A stretch of DNA of 64,000 nt from Bacterioplanoides sp965200585 (GTDB lineage Bacteria > Pseudomonadota > Gammaproteobacteria > Pseudomonadales > Oceanobacteraceae). Every line of letters starts with the position of its first letter. Within the stretch, counting starts at the first letter, position 1. The position numbers were made by a program, and so were the translations under genes. The stretch lies in NCBI RefSeq assembly GCF_965200585.1, contig NZ_OZ241361.1. The stretch is one strand, 5' to 3'. A model generated the notes under the pieces. It ran no database searches, was not told where the DNA came from, and was given only the letters and a program-made list of their open reading frames with translations. Positions 26,027 through 34,039 of this stretch are shown one piece after another.

Positions 26027-26653
26027 ATGTTGCGTCGAATGCTTGTGTTGCCGGTTTTAGCCTTAGCGCTGATTGGCTGTAGCAGCAATACCAAACTGGT
26101 AAACAGCTGGGCCGCGCCTGCCGGTACATCAACCACCAGCAAGGATGAAAAACTGATTATGGTGTTTGCACTGGCGAAAGAAGAGCAAAACCGCATGGCG
26201 ATGGAAGACACCATGGTAAAAGAGCTGCAAAATAGTGGTTTTGCCGCCATCACCAGCTATAGCAAATTAGGCAAGGATTACGACCCACGTGATAAAGAGC
26301 CGGAAGATGTAAAACTGGAAGTGGGTCAGCATGCGAATCATGCGCTGATTCTGGCGTTAATCGAACAACAAAATAATGTTGAATACGTTGAAGGCGAAAC
26401 CATTTATGTACCACGTGTAAGCCACTCAGGGCGTTTTGCGCAGGTGTATGGCGGCATGTACGACGTGGTTCATGAGCCAGGTTATTACAATAAAGAAACC
26501 ACCTATGAAGTGATCAGCAACTTATATCAGCTGGCACCCGAGCCGCTGATATGGTCGGCCACAACCGACACCGTGAATCCGGAATCCATGCGCGAAGCCG
26601 TTGAAGGTATCGCGCATACGGTGGCCAAACAGTTGCAAAACGATCTGCATTAA
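26027..26653 (+). CDS. DUF4136-like lipoprotein
   Basis: 208 residues. The lipobox ALIGC places the lipidated Cys at residue 18. The mature part (FALAKEEQNRMAMEDTMVKELQNSGFAAITSYSK) has the strand-helix layout of small outer-membrane lipoproteins related to DUF4136. Its function is unknown. AAGGAG precedes the ATG. It converges on the hydrolase gene with 13 bp between the stop codons. Confidence 0.75.
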   Translation: MLRRMLVLPVLALALIGCSSNTKLVNSWAAPAGTSTTSKDEKLIMVFALAKEEQNRMAMEDTMVKELQNSGFAAITSYSKLGKDYDPRDKEPEDVKLEVGQHANHALILALIEQQNNVEYVEGETIYVPRVSHSGRFAQVYGGMYDVVHEPGYYNKETTYEVISNLYQLAPEPLIWSATTDTVNPESMREAVEGIAHTVAKQLQNDLH

Positions 26654-26666
26654 ACAGAGAGATACA

Positions 26667-27536
26667 TTAAACAGCCGGGGAGTTATCGGTCAGTTCTGGT
26701 AAAAAATAATTTTCCCAAAGCTGCTGATAACGCTGTTTATGCCAGCCGATATGGCCAATACGTTTCTGGTTAATATCGGCTGGTGATATCTGAATTTGCT
26801 TTTGTGGTGCTGCGGTAAAAAACTCATGCAACAGGCGCACATTTTTTAATGACATCATGTCGTCATCAGTAAAAGCCAACGACGTCATTGGCATTTTTGC
26901 TTCAGCAAAATTCTGACGTAACCAATCACCCTCATAGCCCACTGCGTATTCCTTTTTCAGGCACCAACGCCGCCACTGCATAATCACCCCTTTGGGTAAA
27001 TCACACATAATTTTCAGTTTATCACCGGGAAAATAGCCCAACAGCGGAGCCGTCACTGGCACCAGAAAATACCATAAAAACCAGGCAACACGTTTTGTTG
27101 GTGCCGCGTTATACCACCAGGTTCCGGTTCCGGCACCAACGGTAATAGCCCGGTCGATTGCACTGGTATCTTCCATAAAGCCCAGCATATGGGCTCCAAC
27201 ACTATGACCAATCCAGGTAATTTTCTGCTCGGGATAATGCTGCTGAGCAAATTCCAGAACAGCCGGACAATCGTACTTTGCCCAGCTTAGTTTATCGCTT
27301 TTGCTGTATTTCACATGCCGGTCAACAGACAAGCCAATACCATCATAATCAAAGGTAATTGCGGCATAACCGTGATCACTCAACCAGAGTGCAAAGTCAT
27401 CGTATAAATACTGCGCAACCCCGGTTGCTGGTGCAACAATACAGACCCCCTGATGCTTAATATTTTCCTGCACCGGAAAAACCCGGGCAACAATACTGTG
27501 ACCGCCACGGGTCATCAGTTCATATGTAATCGACAT
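26667..27536 (-). CDS. Alpha/beta hydrolase in an operon with a MarR regulator
   Basis: 289 residues, with no signal peptide. Features include IVAPATGVAQYLY, FDYDGIGLS and the nucleophile elbow WIGHSVGAHML. The final catalytic His is probably in KRIGHIGWH. It resembles the YheT/serine aminopeptidase S33 group of esterases. It starts 12 bp after the MarR gene on the same strand, so the regulator very likely controls it. The substrate is unknown; lipid or aromatic esters are possible. Confidence 0.88.
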   Translation of the reverse strand: MSITYELMTRGGHSIVARVFPVQENIKHQGVCIVAPATGVAQYLYDDFALWLSDHGYAAITFDYDGIGLSVDRHVKYSKSDKLSWAKYDCPAVLEFAQQHYPEQKITWIGHSVGAHMLGFMEDTSAIDRAITVGAGTGTWWYNAAPTKRVAWFLWYFLVPVTAPLLGYFPGDKLKIMCDLPKGVIMQWRRWCLKKEYAVGYEGDWLRQNFAEAKMPMTSLAFTDDDMMSLKNVRLLHEFFTAAPQKQIQISPADINQKRIGHIGWHKQRYQQLWENYFLPELTDNSPAV

Positions 27537-27548
27537 AATATTTTTCGC

Positions 27549-27962
27549 TCAGAAACGTTTCAGAATAAAATTAAGGAACTTCAGTACAGTGGCTATTTCG
27601 TCCTGTGAAAAGTGTGCTTCAAACTGCTGGTTTAATTGCTGAATATAAGGCGCAAGGCTGTTGGCTTTCTCTATTCCTTGTGCAGTTGGGTATAAACGCA
27701 TCGCCCGTGCATCGTCTGCACAAGGCTTGCGTTGCAGCAGATTGTTTTTTTCCATCCGGGAGATTAATCCGGTAACGGCGGGTTTTTTAAGCCCCAGCGC
27801 CACGGTCAGATCTTTCTGTACACAGCCGGTGTGTTTGCAGATGTACATCAGAGCCGCTAATTGTGTCACTGAGGCATCCAGTTGCTCTTCACACACCTGA
27901 TCAACGTGATTAAACAGCTTACGCTGCGCCATATTCAGCAAAAAAAATAATCGCTTATCCAA
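27549..27962 (-). CDS. MarR-family transcriptional regulator
   Basis: About 137 residues from TTG at 27962 (LDKRLFFLLNMAQRK, GAGAG nearby), a normal MarR start. The frame runs further upstream, but that part is three 21-bp DNA repeats that would encode IWFVCEL three times and are better explained as operator DNA. The winged helix includes VTQLAALMYICKHTGCVQKDLTVALGLKKPAVTGLISRME and the wing KPCADDARAMRLYPT. It forms a dimer and probably represses its own operon with the following hydrolase. A later ATG in NMAQRK would cut into the dimer helix. Confidence 0.85.
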   Translation of the reverse strand: MDKRLFFLLNMAQRKLFNHVDQVCEEQLDASVTQLAALMYICKHTGCVQKDLTVALGLKKPAVTGLISRMEKNNLLQRKPCADDARAMRLYPTAQGIEKANSLAPYIQQLNQQFEAHFSQDEIATVLKFLNFILKRF

Positions 27963-27988
27963 AAATTCGTCTCTCTGATCATTAATAC

Positions 27989-28051
27989 TTAGTTCGCACA
28001 CAAACCATATTAGTTCGCACACAAACCATATTAGTTCACATACAAACCAAA
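27989..28051. promoter_or_regulatory. Three 21-bp iterons upstream of the MarR gene
   Basis: Three head-to-tail copies of TTAGTTCGCACACAAACCATA, the third with a few substitutions, are spaced exactly two helical turns apart. Each contains an imperfect dyad (GTT-TG....CG-AAC). They lie 27-89 bp before the chosen MarR start and are likely autoregulatory operators. Confidence 0.6.
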
Positions 28052-28104
28052 TGACAAGTAATCTCTCTGAAATCATTATCTAAAGAGTTTTCATACCTGA
28101 TTAA

Positions 28105-28860
28105 TCAGTGCTTAAGCAGCAGGCTGATACTGATTGCGATACAAACCAGCACCGTCATATAACGAATAAATCCCACCCCTTGTTTTAACGCCGCTCCCGC
28201 CCCCAAGCGAGCACCAATGGCCTGCCCTACTGCCATCGCCAAACCAACCTGAAACAAAATCTGACCGGAAAGAATAAACACCCCCAGCGACACAATATTG
28301 GTGGTGAAATTCAGCAACTTTGCGTGAGCGGTGGCCTGGATCAGGTTCATGCCCCGCAGTTTGCTGTAACCCAAACTTAAAAAGGTGCCGGTGCCGGGGC
28401 CAAAAAAGCCGTCATAAACCCCGACTCCGGTAGCAACGGTGGCATTAAAGGTTGCCGGCTTTAAGGTTTCTTTTCCCGAGGTTTTACCAAAATTACGGGC
28501 CAGTAATAAATACACGGCAATGGCGATTAATCCATAAGGCATTACCTGAACCAATAACGCACTGTCGAATAACTGGATCGCAATCGCGCCGATGACAGCG
28601 CCGACGGCCGTCGCAACAATCGCCCATTTTTGCTCTTTGGGAGAGACCAGTTTTTCTCGCACAAAAAAACGTGTGGCGGTAAAGCTGCCAAAACACGCCT
28701 GCAATTTATTCGTCGCAATGGCCTGTACCGGAGGCACGCCCGCAAACAATAAAGCCGGGATGGTTAACAACCCCCCCCCACCTGCAACGGCATCAATAAA
28801 ACCGGCCGCCATTGCCACTGCGGCCAATAACGCTAATATTTCCCAGCTAAATTCCAGCAT
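28105..28860 (-). CDS. TauE/SafE (TSUP) family membrane transporter
   Basis: 251 residues with about eight hydrophobic segments. TSUP signatures are GFIDAVAGGGGLLTIPALL near the N-terminus, the second-half repeat GVYDGFFGPGTGTFLSLGY, and AVGQAIGARLGA. The family moves sulphite, sulphonates or other small organic anions across the inner membrane; the substrate here cannot be read from sequence. It follows the prephenate dehydratase gene by 20 bp on the same strand, perhaps co-transcribed without an obvious functional link. Confidence 0.92.
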   Translation of the reverse strand: MLEFSWEILALLAAVAMAAGFIDAVAGGGGLLTIPALLFAGVPPVQAIATNKLQACFGSFTATRFFVREKLVSPKEQKWAIVATAVGAVIGAIAIQLFDSALLVQVMPYGLIAIAVYLLLARNFGKTSGKETLKPATFNATVATGVGVYDGFFGPGTGTFLSLGYSKLRGMNLIQATAHAKLLNFTTNIVSLGVFILSGQILFQVGLAMAVGQAIGARLGAGAALKQGVGFIRYMTVLVCIAISISLLLKH

Positions 28861-28880
28861 TCGACCACCGCTTAAACGCG

Positions 28881-29762
28881 TTATACAAACGCACTGCGAT
28901 TACGGTATTCATGGGCCGGATAACATCCCAATAAACGTAAATCACGAGAGAAGTGTTCCAGTTCTTCCAGCGCATGCACCATTGCTGGCTGCTGCGGGTG
29001 AGCCAGTACATCCAGATGAAAATGGCTGGCTTCCATGGTGCCGCCATCCATATAACTTTCCAGCTTAATCATGTTGATGCCATTGGTGGCAAAACCACCC
29101 AACGCTTTATACAGCGCCGCCGGAATATTCCGCACCGCAAATAACATACTGGTGATGTAGGTTTCTTCAGGCAGGTATTCCTGATGCTGCGGCTCTCGGC
29201 TAAATACCAGAAAACGCGTGGTATTACCCATGACATCCTGAAAGTTTTCATGCAATACCTCCAGGCTATACAGCTCAGCAGCCAGCTTGGAGGCAATGGC
29301 TGCACGGTTGCGGTTCTGGGACTCATTACCCGCCTGGCTAAGCTTTTCCGCCTCCATGGCGGTATCGAGCATGGCGATGGGTTTCATACCCAGATTAATA
29401 ATACGCTGATGGCATTGCGCTAAGGCCTGAGGGTGAGAGGCGACCTCTTCAATTTCAGTCAGTTTGACGCCAGGCAAGGCCAGCAAGCAATGATTCACCG
29501 GCTCAAAGTGCTCACCGATGACATGCAATTGCGTCCGCGGAATTAAACGATAAATCTCTTCTACCCGCCCGGCAGTGGAGTTTTCCAGCGGAATCATGGC
29601 ACGGTCAGCAAAGCCGTTGGACACCAGATCTAACGCCGACAGAAAATCTTCACAAGCTACCGCCTCCCAATCCGGGAAGACTTTACGGCACGACAAATGT
29701 GAATAGGCACCGGCAGTTCCTTGGTACGCAACACGGCGTGAACCGTCATTTTCCTGGGTCAT
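28881..29762 (-). CDS. pheA: Stand-alone prephenate dehydratase with ACT domain
   Basis: 293 residues. The dehydratase domain has VAYQGTAGAYSHLS, IPLENSTAGRVEE and MGNTTRFLVFS, the TRF site essential for catalysis. The C-terminal ACT domain follows. There is no chorismate mutase domain, unlike the usual gammaproteobacterial P-protein. The ACT motifs that bind phenylalanine, GALV and ESRP in E. coli, read AALY and ESYM, as I recall from the alphaproteobacterial type of enzyme. It converts prephenate to phenylpyruvate. Feedback control may differ. Confidence 0.92.
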   Translation of the reverse strand: MTQENDGSRRVAYQGTAGAYSHLSCRKVFPDWEAVACEDFLSALDLVSNGFADRAMIPLENSTAGRVEEIYRLIPRTQLHVIGEHFEPVNHCLLALPGVKLTEIEEVASHPQALAQCHQRIINLGMKPIAMLDTAMEAEKLSQAGNESQNRNRAAIASKLAAELYSLEVLHENFQDVMGNTTRFLVFSREPQHQEYLPEETYITSMLFAVRNIPAALYKALGGFATNGINMIKLESYMDGGTMEASHFHLDVLAHPQQPAMVHALEELEHFSRDLRLLGCYPAHEYRNRSAFV

Positions 29763-29796
29763 GGCTTCTTTTACCTCTTAACTCTTACCTCTACGA

Positions 29797-29835
29797 ACGC
29801 ATTCCACAAACGCATTCCACAAACGCTTCTCACAA
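29797..29835. repeat. 13-bp tandem repeat (three units) in the pheA leader
   Basis: Two perfect copies of ACGCATTCCACAA and a diverged third (ACGCTTCTCACAA) lie 35-73 bp upstream of the pheA start. This could be a regulatory repeat or slippage. Confidence 0.6.
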
Positions 29836-29841
29836 TGGCTA

Positions 29842-29858
29842 CGCACCAAAAAGAAGCA
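29842..29858 (+). promoter_or_regulatory. NtrC-like binding site 1
   Basis: CGCACC-AAAAA-GAAGCA is compared with the NtrC consensus TGCACC-N5-GGTGCA. The left half matches 5 of 6 and the right half 4 of 6, with the exact 5-bp spacer. It is about 190 bp upstream of the sigma-54-like promoter. Confidence 0.45.
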
Positions 29859-29892
29859 TTAAAACAAAACTGTATTTTAACCATCCGACCAG

Positions 29893-29909
29893 TGCACCAT
29901 AATAGAGCA
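29893..29909 (+). promoter_or_regulatory. NtrC-like binding site 2
   Basis: TGCACC-ATAAT-AGAGCA has a perfect left half and 4 of 6 on the right against TGCACC-N5-GGTGCA. It lies 51 bp (about five helical turns) from site 1, as is common for paired enhancer sites. Confidence 0.5.
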
Positions 29910-30027
29910 AGCAAACATAAATACAGTGAGCGATCCATGTCAGAAGGCTGATGCATTGTACGGTAATTCCATGCTTTCACCTTGGTTTATCGCAATACCA
30001 GACACACATCGACAAAAAAACGTGATC

Positions 30028-30043
30028 TGGCACAGTCACTGCT
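30028..30043 (+). promoter_or_regulatory. Sigma-54 (-24/-12) promoter of the glucosylglycerate operon
   Basis: TGGCACAGTCACTGCT has GG and GC with exactly 10 bp between them, matching TGGCAC-N5-TTGCA at most positions. Transcription would begin near 30054-30056, about 20 bp before the ATG at 30075, leaving room for the GGGG ribosome site. Confidence 0.55.
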
Positions 30044-30074
30044 ATGTCTATTACCAGTCACACATGGGGCATTT

Positions 30075-31058
30075 ATGACAACACTCTGGCCATCGAATTT
30101 AACCACTGACGCATTGAGCTCCAGCCAGCAGCCACTTATCCAACAGCTGAGTCAGGCCGCTGACCAGGTTTGGAAAAACATGCCACAGGCCTGGCAGCAA
30201 CAAATTCAGAGCTGTTGGCTACCACTGGCAAGTCATTTAGCCGCATTAGCAACCCGCTATCAGGAACAACATCAAAAGCCTGCCATTTTAGGTATTCATG
30301 GTGGTCAGGGGTCCGGGAAATCTACCTTATGCAACGCCCTGGCAGAAGTTTATAAAACCGCATTCAACTGGAAAGTCGCGGTTATTTCCATTGACGATTT
30401 ATACCTGACCAAAGCTCAACGCCAGCAGTTAGCACTGGATGTGCATCCTTTATTAACCACACGTGGCGTGCCCGGTACCCATGACGTACAAGCCGGGCTA
30501 ACCCTGTTTGAGCAACTTCGCTCGCTCAACAATCAAAAATTGTTGAGCTTCCCGTCATTCGACAAAATTGCCGATGATCGCTCATCGACCGATCAATGGC
30601 ATTCAATCACAGGCCCGGTGGATCTGATTTTATTCGAGGGCTGGTGTGTTGGCTGCAAAGCCGGAACAGTCACCGAACTCCAACAAGCAATAAACACACT
30701 GGAACAAACCGAAGACCCGGATGGCCAGTGGCGCCACTGGGTGAATCAACAGCTCCGGGAGGCATATCAGGATTGGTTTGCACAAATCGATTATCTTCTG
30801 ATGTTAAAAGTGCCGGGGATGGAAGCTGTGCAACAGTGGCGCACGCAACAAGAAGCGGATAATGAAAAAGCCAGCCAATCTCAAGGTGGCATGAATCCGG
30901 CACAAATTCAGCGCTTTATTCAGCACTATCAGCGCCTGACCGAACGTGCACTAAACGATATGCCGGGTTATGCCGATTTAGTCTTAGAGCTGAATGAGCA
31001 ACATCAGGTGGCGGCTATTCGCTATGCTAAAGATACGTCACTTCAGGCGGAGCAATAG
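30075..31058 (+). CDS. D-glycerate 3-kinase-like P-loop kinase
   Basis: 327 residues from the ATG at 30075 (GGGG five bases upstream); the longer frame adds 31 residues that overlap the promoter. The Walker A motif is in GIHGGQGSGKST. Next come ISIDDLYLTKAQR, HPLLTTRGVPGTHD and DLILFEGWCVG, characteristic of the plant/yeast D-glycerate 3-kinase and YggC group. It phosphorylates D-glycerate to 3-phosphoglycerate. The following two genes use 3-phosphoglycerate to build glucosylglycerate, so it would supply or recycle the acceptor. Confidence 0.88.
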   Translation: MTTLWPSNLTTDALSSSQQPLIQQLSQAADQVWKNMPQAWQQQIQSCWLPLASHLAALATRYQEQHQKPAILGIHGGQGSGKSTLCNALAEVYKTAFNWKVAVISIDDLYLTKAQRQQLALDVHPLLTTRGVPGTHDVQAGLTLFEQLRSLNNQKLLSFPSFDKIADDRSSTDQWHSITGPVDLILFEGWCVGCKAGTVTELQQAINTLEQTEDPDGQWRHWVNQQLREAYQDWFAQIDYLLMLKVPGMEAVQQWRTQQEADNEKASQSQGGMNPAQIQRFIQHYQRLTERALNDMPGYADLVLELNEQHQVAAIRYAKDTSLQAEQ

Positions 31059-31060
31059 CC

Positions 31061-31888
31061 ATGACTAATCGCCAACGCTGGATTATTTTAACGGACCTGG
31101 ATGGCACCCTACTGGATCATCATGATTACAGTACTGATGCCGCCAAACCGGCACTGACCTATGTCGCACAACAAAACATTCCCTGTATTTTTAATACCAG
31201 TAAAACCTTTGCCGAAGTGGTGCAATTGCGTCGCGATTTAACCATTACCGCACCCTTCGCTTGTGAAAATGGCAGCGCGCTTTTTATTCCCAAGAAAGAA
31301 CGTGAACCACTCAGCAACCAGCAGGATGATTACAACAGCGAAATTCTCGGAACACCTTATGCTGAGCTGATCAAGGTGCTGCATCAGGCACGCCAGCAAG
31401 GTTTTAAATTCCGCAGTTTTAATGATATGCCAGCCTCAGAAGTGACCGCTGTCACCGGGCTGAACGAACAGGACGCCTGGTTAGCCAAACAACGCAGTGC
31501 CAGTGAACCACTGCTCTGGCTGGACGATGACGATCAACTGCAGGCTTTCCAACAATGGATTAATAGCCAGCAATTATCTCTGCTGAAAGGTGGTCGTTTT
31601 TATCATGTGATGGGGCAAACCGACAAAGCCAGTGCCATCGAATTTTTTCGCAACATGTACGCTGACCAGTATCAGTTAAGCCCGGAAAATATTGGTGTGA
31701 TCGCGCTGGGCGATGGTGAAAATGACCGGAAAATGCTGGAACAAAGTGATCAACCTATTGTAATTCCGCCCGCAAACGGCGAGCCGCTGACATTAAATAA
31801 CCCACGGACAATCACGGCGGAGTTTCAGGGGCCAAAAGGCTGGAATAACAGTTTATTAACATTATTCGATTCAATTAAAACGAATTAA
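31061..31888 (+). CDS. Mannosyl/glucosyl-3-phosphoglycerate phosphatase (HAD-IIB)
   Basis: 275 residues. HAD motif I is LTDLDGTLLD, motif II is NTSKT, and motif IV is ALGDGENDRKML. The cap-region strand ACENGSALFIP is characteristic of the MpgP/YedP family. Next to a glucosyl-3-phosphoglycerate synthase its substrate is most likely glucosyl-3-phosphoglycerate, which it dephosphorylates to glucosylglycerate. It starts 2 bp after the kinase stop and so is in the same operon. Confidence 0.9.
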   Translation: MTNRQRWIILTDLDGTLLDHHDYSTDAAKPALTYVAQQNIPCIFNTSKTFAEVVQLRRDLTITAPFACENGSALFIPKKEREPLSNQQDDYNSEILGTPYAELIKVLHQARQQGFKFRSFNDMPASEVTAVTGLNEQDAWLAKQRSASEPLLWLDDDDQLQAFQQWINSQQLSLLKGGRFYHVMGQTDKASAIEFFRNMYADQYQLSPENIGVIALGDGENDRKMLEQSDQPIVIPPANGEPLTLNNPRTITAEFQGPKGWNNSLLTLFDSIKTN

Positions 31889-31922
31889 AAAACTATAAAA
31901 TATCTGCGCGAAGGAGCTAGTT

Positions 31923-33134
31923 GTGGCTGATTTTTATCAAAATGGCATTATTACCAATCTGCATAATCTGACGGATCGCTCGATTGAAGATCTGGAAAAA
32001 GAGCTGATCAGTTTTTCCCGGGTACGCCCTATGTCATTGGTACTGCCTTCTCTGTATTCCGAGCTGGAAGGCCCGGCACTCGACCACATTATTAAAGAAA
32101 TCTGCGACGTCCCCTACCTGAACGAAATTGTTATTGGCCTCGACCGTGCCGATGAACAACAATTCCACCACGCTCAGGAGTTTTTTGGCCGCTTGCCACA
32201 ACATCACCGTATTTTGTGGAACGATGGCCCACGTCTGAAACAGTTGGATGCTCTGCTGGAAAAAGAAGGCCTGGCTCCGAAAGAACTCGGTAAAGGCCGT
32301 AATGTCTGGTACTGCTACGGTTATGTGTTAGCGTCAGGCCGGGCCGAATCCGTGGCTCTGCACGATTGCGATATTGTCACCTACGATCGCAGTTTATTGG
32401 CCCGCCTGATTTATCCGGTTGCCAACCCGGCCTTTAACTACGAATTTGCCAAAGGGTATTACGCCCGCATTGCCGAGAAGAAAATGAACGGTCGGGTCAG
32501 CCGTTTATTGGTTACGCCGCTGCTGCGCGCCCTGAAAAAAGTATACGGCTCGTTAGATTTCCTTGAATACCTCGACAGCTTCCGCTACCCGCTATCGGGT
32601 GAATTTTCCATGCGCGCCGACGTGTTAAATGATATTCGCATCCCAAGTGACTGGGGGCTGGAAATTGGTGTGCTGTCTGAAATGAAGCGTAACTATTCCA
32701 CCAACCGGATTTGTCAGGTGGATATTGCCGATGTTTATGATCACAAACATCAGCCGCTGTCGGAAGAAGATGCCAATGCTGGGCTGTCTAAAATGAGCAT
32801 TGATATCTGCAAAGCCATCTTCCGTAAACTGGCGACCCAGGGCGAAGTATTTACCAGTGAAACCTTCCGCTCATTAAAAGCCACCTATTTCCGTATCGCG
32901 TTAGATTTTATCGAAACCTACGATAACGATGCGCGTATGAATGGCTTAACGCTGGATCGCCATGCCGAAGAAAAAGCGGTGGAAATGTTTGCTCAGAATA
33001 TTATGCACGCCGGTGAACACTTCTTAGCTAATCCAATGGAAACACCCTTTATTCCAAGTTGGAACCGGGTGATTTCTGCGATGCCGGATGTGTTGGATCG
33101 CTTGTATGAAGCCGTTGAAGAGGATAATTCATAA
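31923..33134 (+). CDS. gpgS: Glucosyl-3-phosphoglycerate synthase (GT81-like)
   Basis: 403 residues from GTG at 31923, with AAGGAG six bases upstream. The N-terminal donor-binding part is MSLVLPSLYSELEGPAL. The metal-binding DxD is in ALHDCDIVTYD. Other conserved parts are FNYEFAKGYYARI, SFRYPLSGEFSM and WGLEIGVLSEM. These match bacterial GpgS glycosyltransferases, which transfer glucose from a nucleotide sugar to 3-phosphoglycerate. With the phosphatase it makes glucosylglycerate, a compatible solute that builds up under salt and nitrogen stress. Mannosyl transfer is less likely but cannot be excluded. Confidence 0.88.
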   Translation: MADFYQNGIITNLHNLTDRSIEDLEKELISFSRVRPMSLVLPSLYSELEGPALDHIIKEICDVPYLNEIVIGLDRADEQQFHHAQEFFGRLPQHHRILWNDGPRLKQLDALLEKEGLAPKELGKGRNVWYCYGYVLASGRAESVALHDCDIVTYDRSLLARLIYPVANPAFNYEFAKGYYARIAEKKMNGRVSRLLVTPLLRALKKVYGSLDFLEYLDSFRYPLSGEFSMRADVLNDIRIPSDWGLEIGVLSEMKRNYSTNRICQVDIADVYDHKHQPLSEEDANAGLSKMSIDICKAIFRKLATQGEVFTSETFRSLKATYFRIALDFIETYDNDARMNGLTLDRHAEEKAVEMFAQNIMHAGEHFLANPMETPFIPSWNRVISAMPDVLDRLYEAVEEDNS

Positions 33135-33184
33135 AGTTTGTTGGTTGTTAGCAAGCTGCTGGGTCTATCTGCTACAGTCATGGG

Positions 33185-33796
33185 ATGAATGAACATGACG
33201 ATATCGACGTAATCCGCTCCCTGCTGGCCAGTCATTTAGCCGACGGCAAGAAGACCAGTTTGTATGAACTGGTCAAATGGCTGCAGCAGCCGGAGCAATC
33301 CATTTTTAACGATGAAGCGTTAAAAGATTCACTGTTACTATTTCGTTGTAATTTCCTGATTATGCACGCCCTGTATCGTTTGCGTTTGCAGTGGCGTAGC
33401 GAGCAATTGGGCGAGTTATTGATTTCAGCACTGCATATTCAGCTGGCTCCTGCGTTAACTGCCACTACAGAACAGTCCGATAGCACTGAGCTGGAACAAG
33501 CGGACCCGTTACAGGTGTATTATCTGGATCTAAATAATCTCTCCACCAGCCGCGAACAAGTGGAATTGCTACTGGAGCAGTTCTGGAAAAAAATGCGTCG
33601 CCCGGATTACAGCCAGCATCAGGACGATGACCTCGCAGCTCTGGAGTTATCAGCGCCGGTAACGGCAAAACAAATTCGCCAGCAATACCGGCGCTTGGCG
33701 ATGCAACACCACCCGGACCGGGGTGGTGACAGTATTCGTTTCCGGCAGATTAATGCCGCTTATCAACGCTTAAAACAAGCGTCGTTTATTGCCTAA
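33185..33796 (+). CDS. DnaJ-related protein with C-terminal J domain
   Basis: 203 residues. The N-terminal part of about 120 residues (FLIMHALYRLRLQW) matches the DNAJ-related helical domain. The C-terminal J domain has the HPD signature in MQHHPDRGGD and the following helix INAAYQRLK. It probably stimulates an Hsp70 ATPase; the client is unknown. It follows gpgS by 50 bp and is closed by a terminator. Confidence 0.9.
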   Translation: MNEHDDIDVIRSLLASHLADGKKTSLYELVKWLQQPEQSIFNDEALKDSLLLFRCNFLIMHALYRLRLQWRSEQLGELLISALHIQLAPALTATTEQSDSTELEQADPLQVYYLDLNNLSTSREQVELLLEQFWKKMRRPDYSQHQDDDLAALELSAPVTAKQIRQQYRRLAMQHHPDRGGDSIRFRQINAAYQRLKQASFIA

Positions 33797-33810
33797 TCCC
33801 CTTTTATATT

Positions 33811-33845
33811 TCTCCGATTCCTGAAAGAAGATCGGAGAGTTTTTT
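33811..33845 (+). terminator. Rho-independent terminator after the DnaJ-related gene
   Basis: An 8-bp stem, TCTCCGAT with ATCGGAGA, surrounds a 12-base loop and is followed by GTTTTTT. Confidence 0.85.
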
Positions 33846-33894
33846 CGCAGCAGCAACACAAAAATGTAGGAAATCATTTTTGCACAACATCGTT

Positions 33895-33976
33895 GCCCGA
33901 AGGGCGAGGCATAAGGACATGCCGAGTGATCATGTTGCGACCACCCGGCAGGCACATGGATGTGCCTTCGGGGTGG
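33895..33976. repeat. Chain of nested intergenic palindromes
   Basis: GCCC-GAA-GGGC (33895-33905), GGCAT-AAGGAC-ATGCC (33908-33923) and GGCACA-TGGA-TGTGCC (33951-33966). The last is enclosed by CCACCC and GGGTGG (33941-33946, 33971-33976). On the complementary strand the last hairpin has the CATCCATG core found in other hairpins of the window. Confidence 0.65.
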
Positions 33977-34039
33977 CGAAGAAAAAAGCTGTCCGATCTT
34001 CTGTTATTATGCTGCGAAAACATATCTGAATAAGAAACT

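Noticed and set aside
27989..28051. CRISPR array
   Set aside because: There are only three contiguous 21-bp units with no spacers and no cas genes; they are tandem iterons.
27963..28076. N-terminal extension of the MarR protein with triple IWFVCEL
   Set aside because: The peptide repeat is a by-product of 21-bp DNA repeats; the MarR fold begins after them and a suitable TTG start exists.
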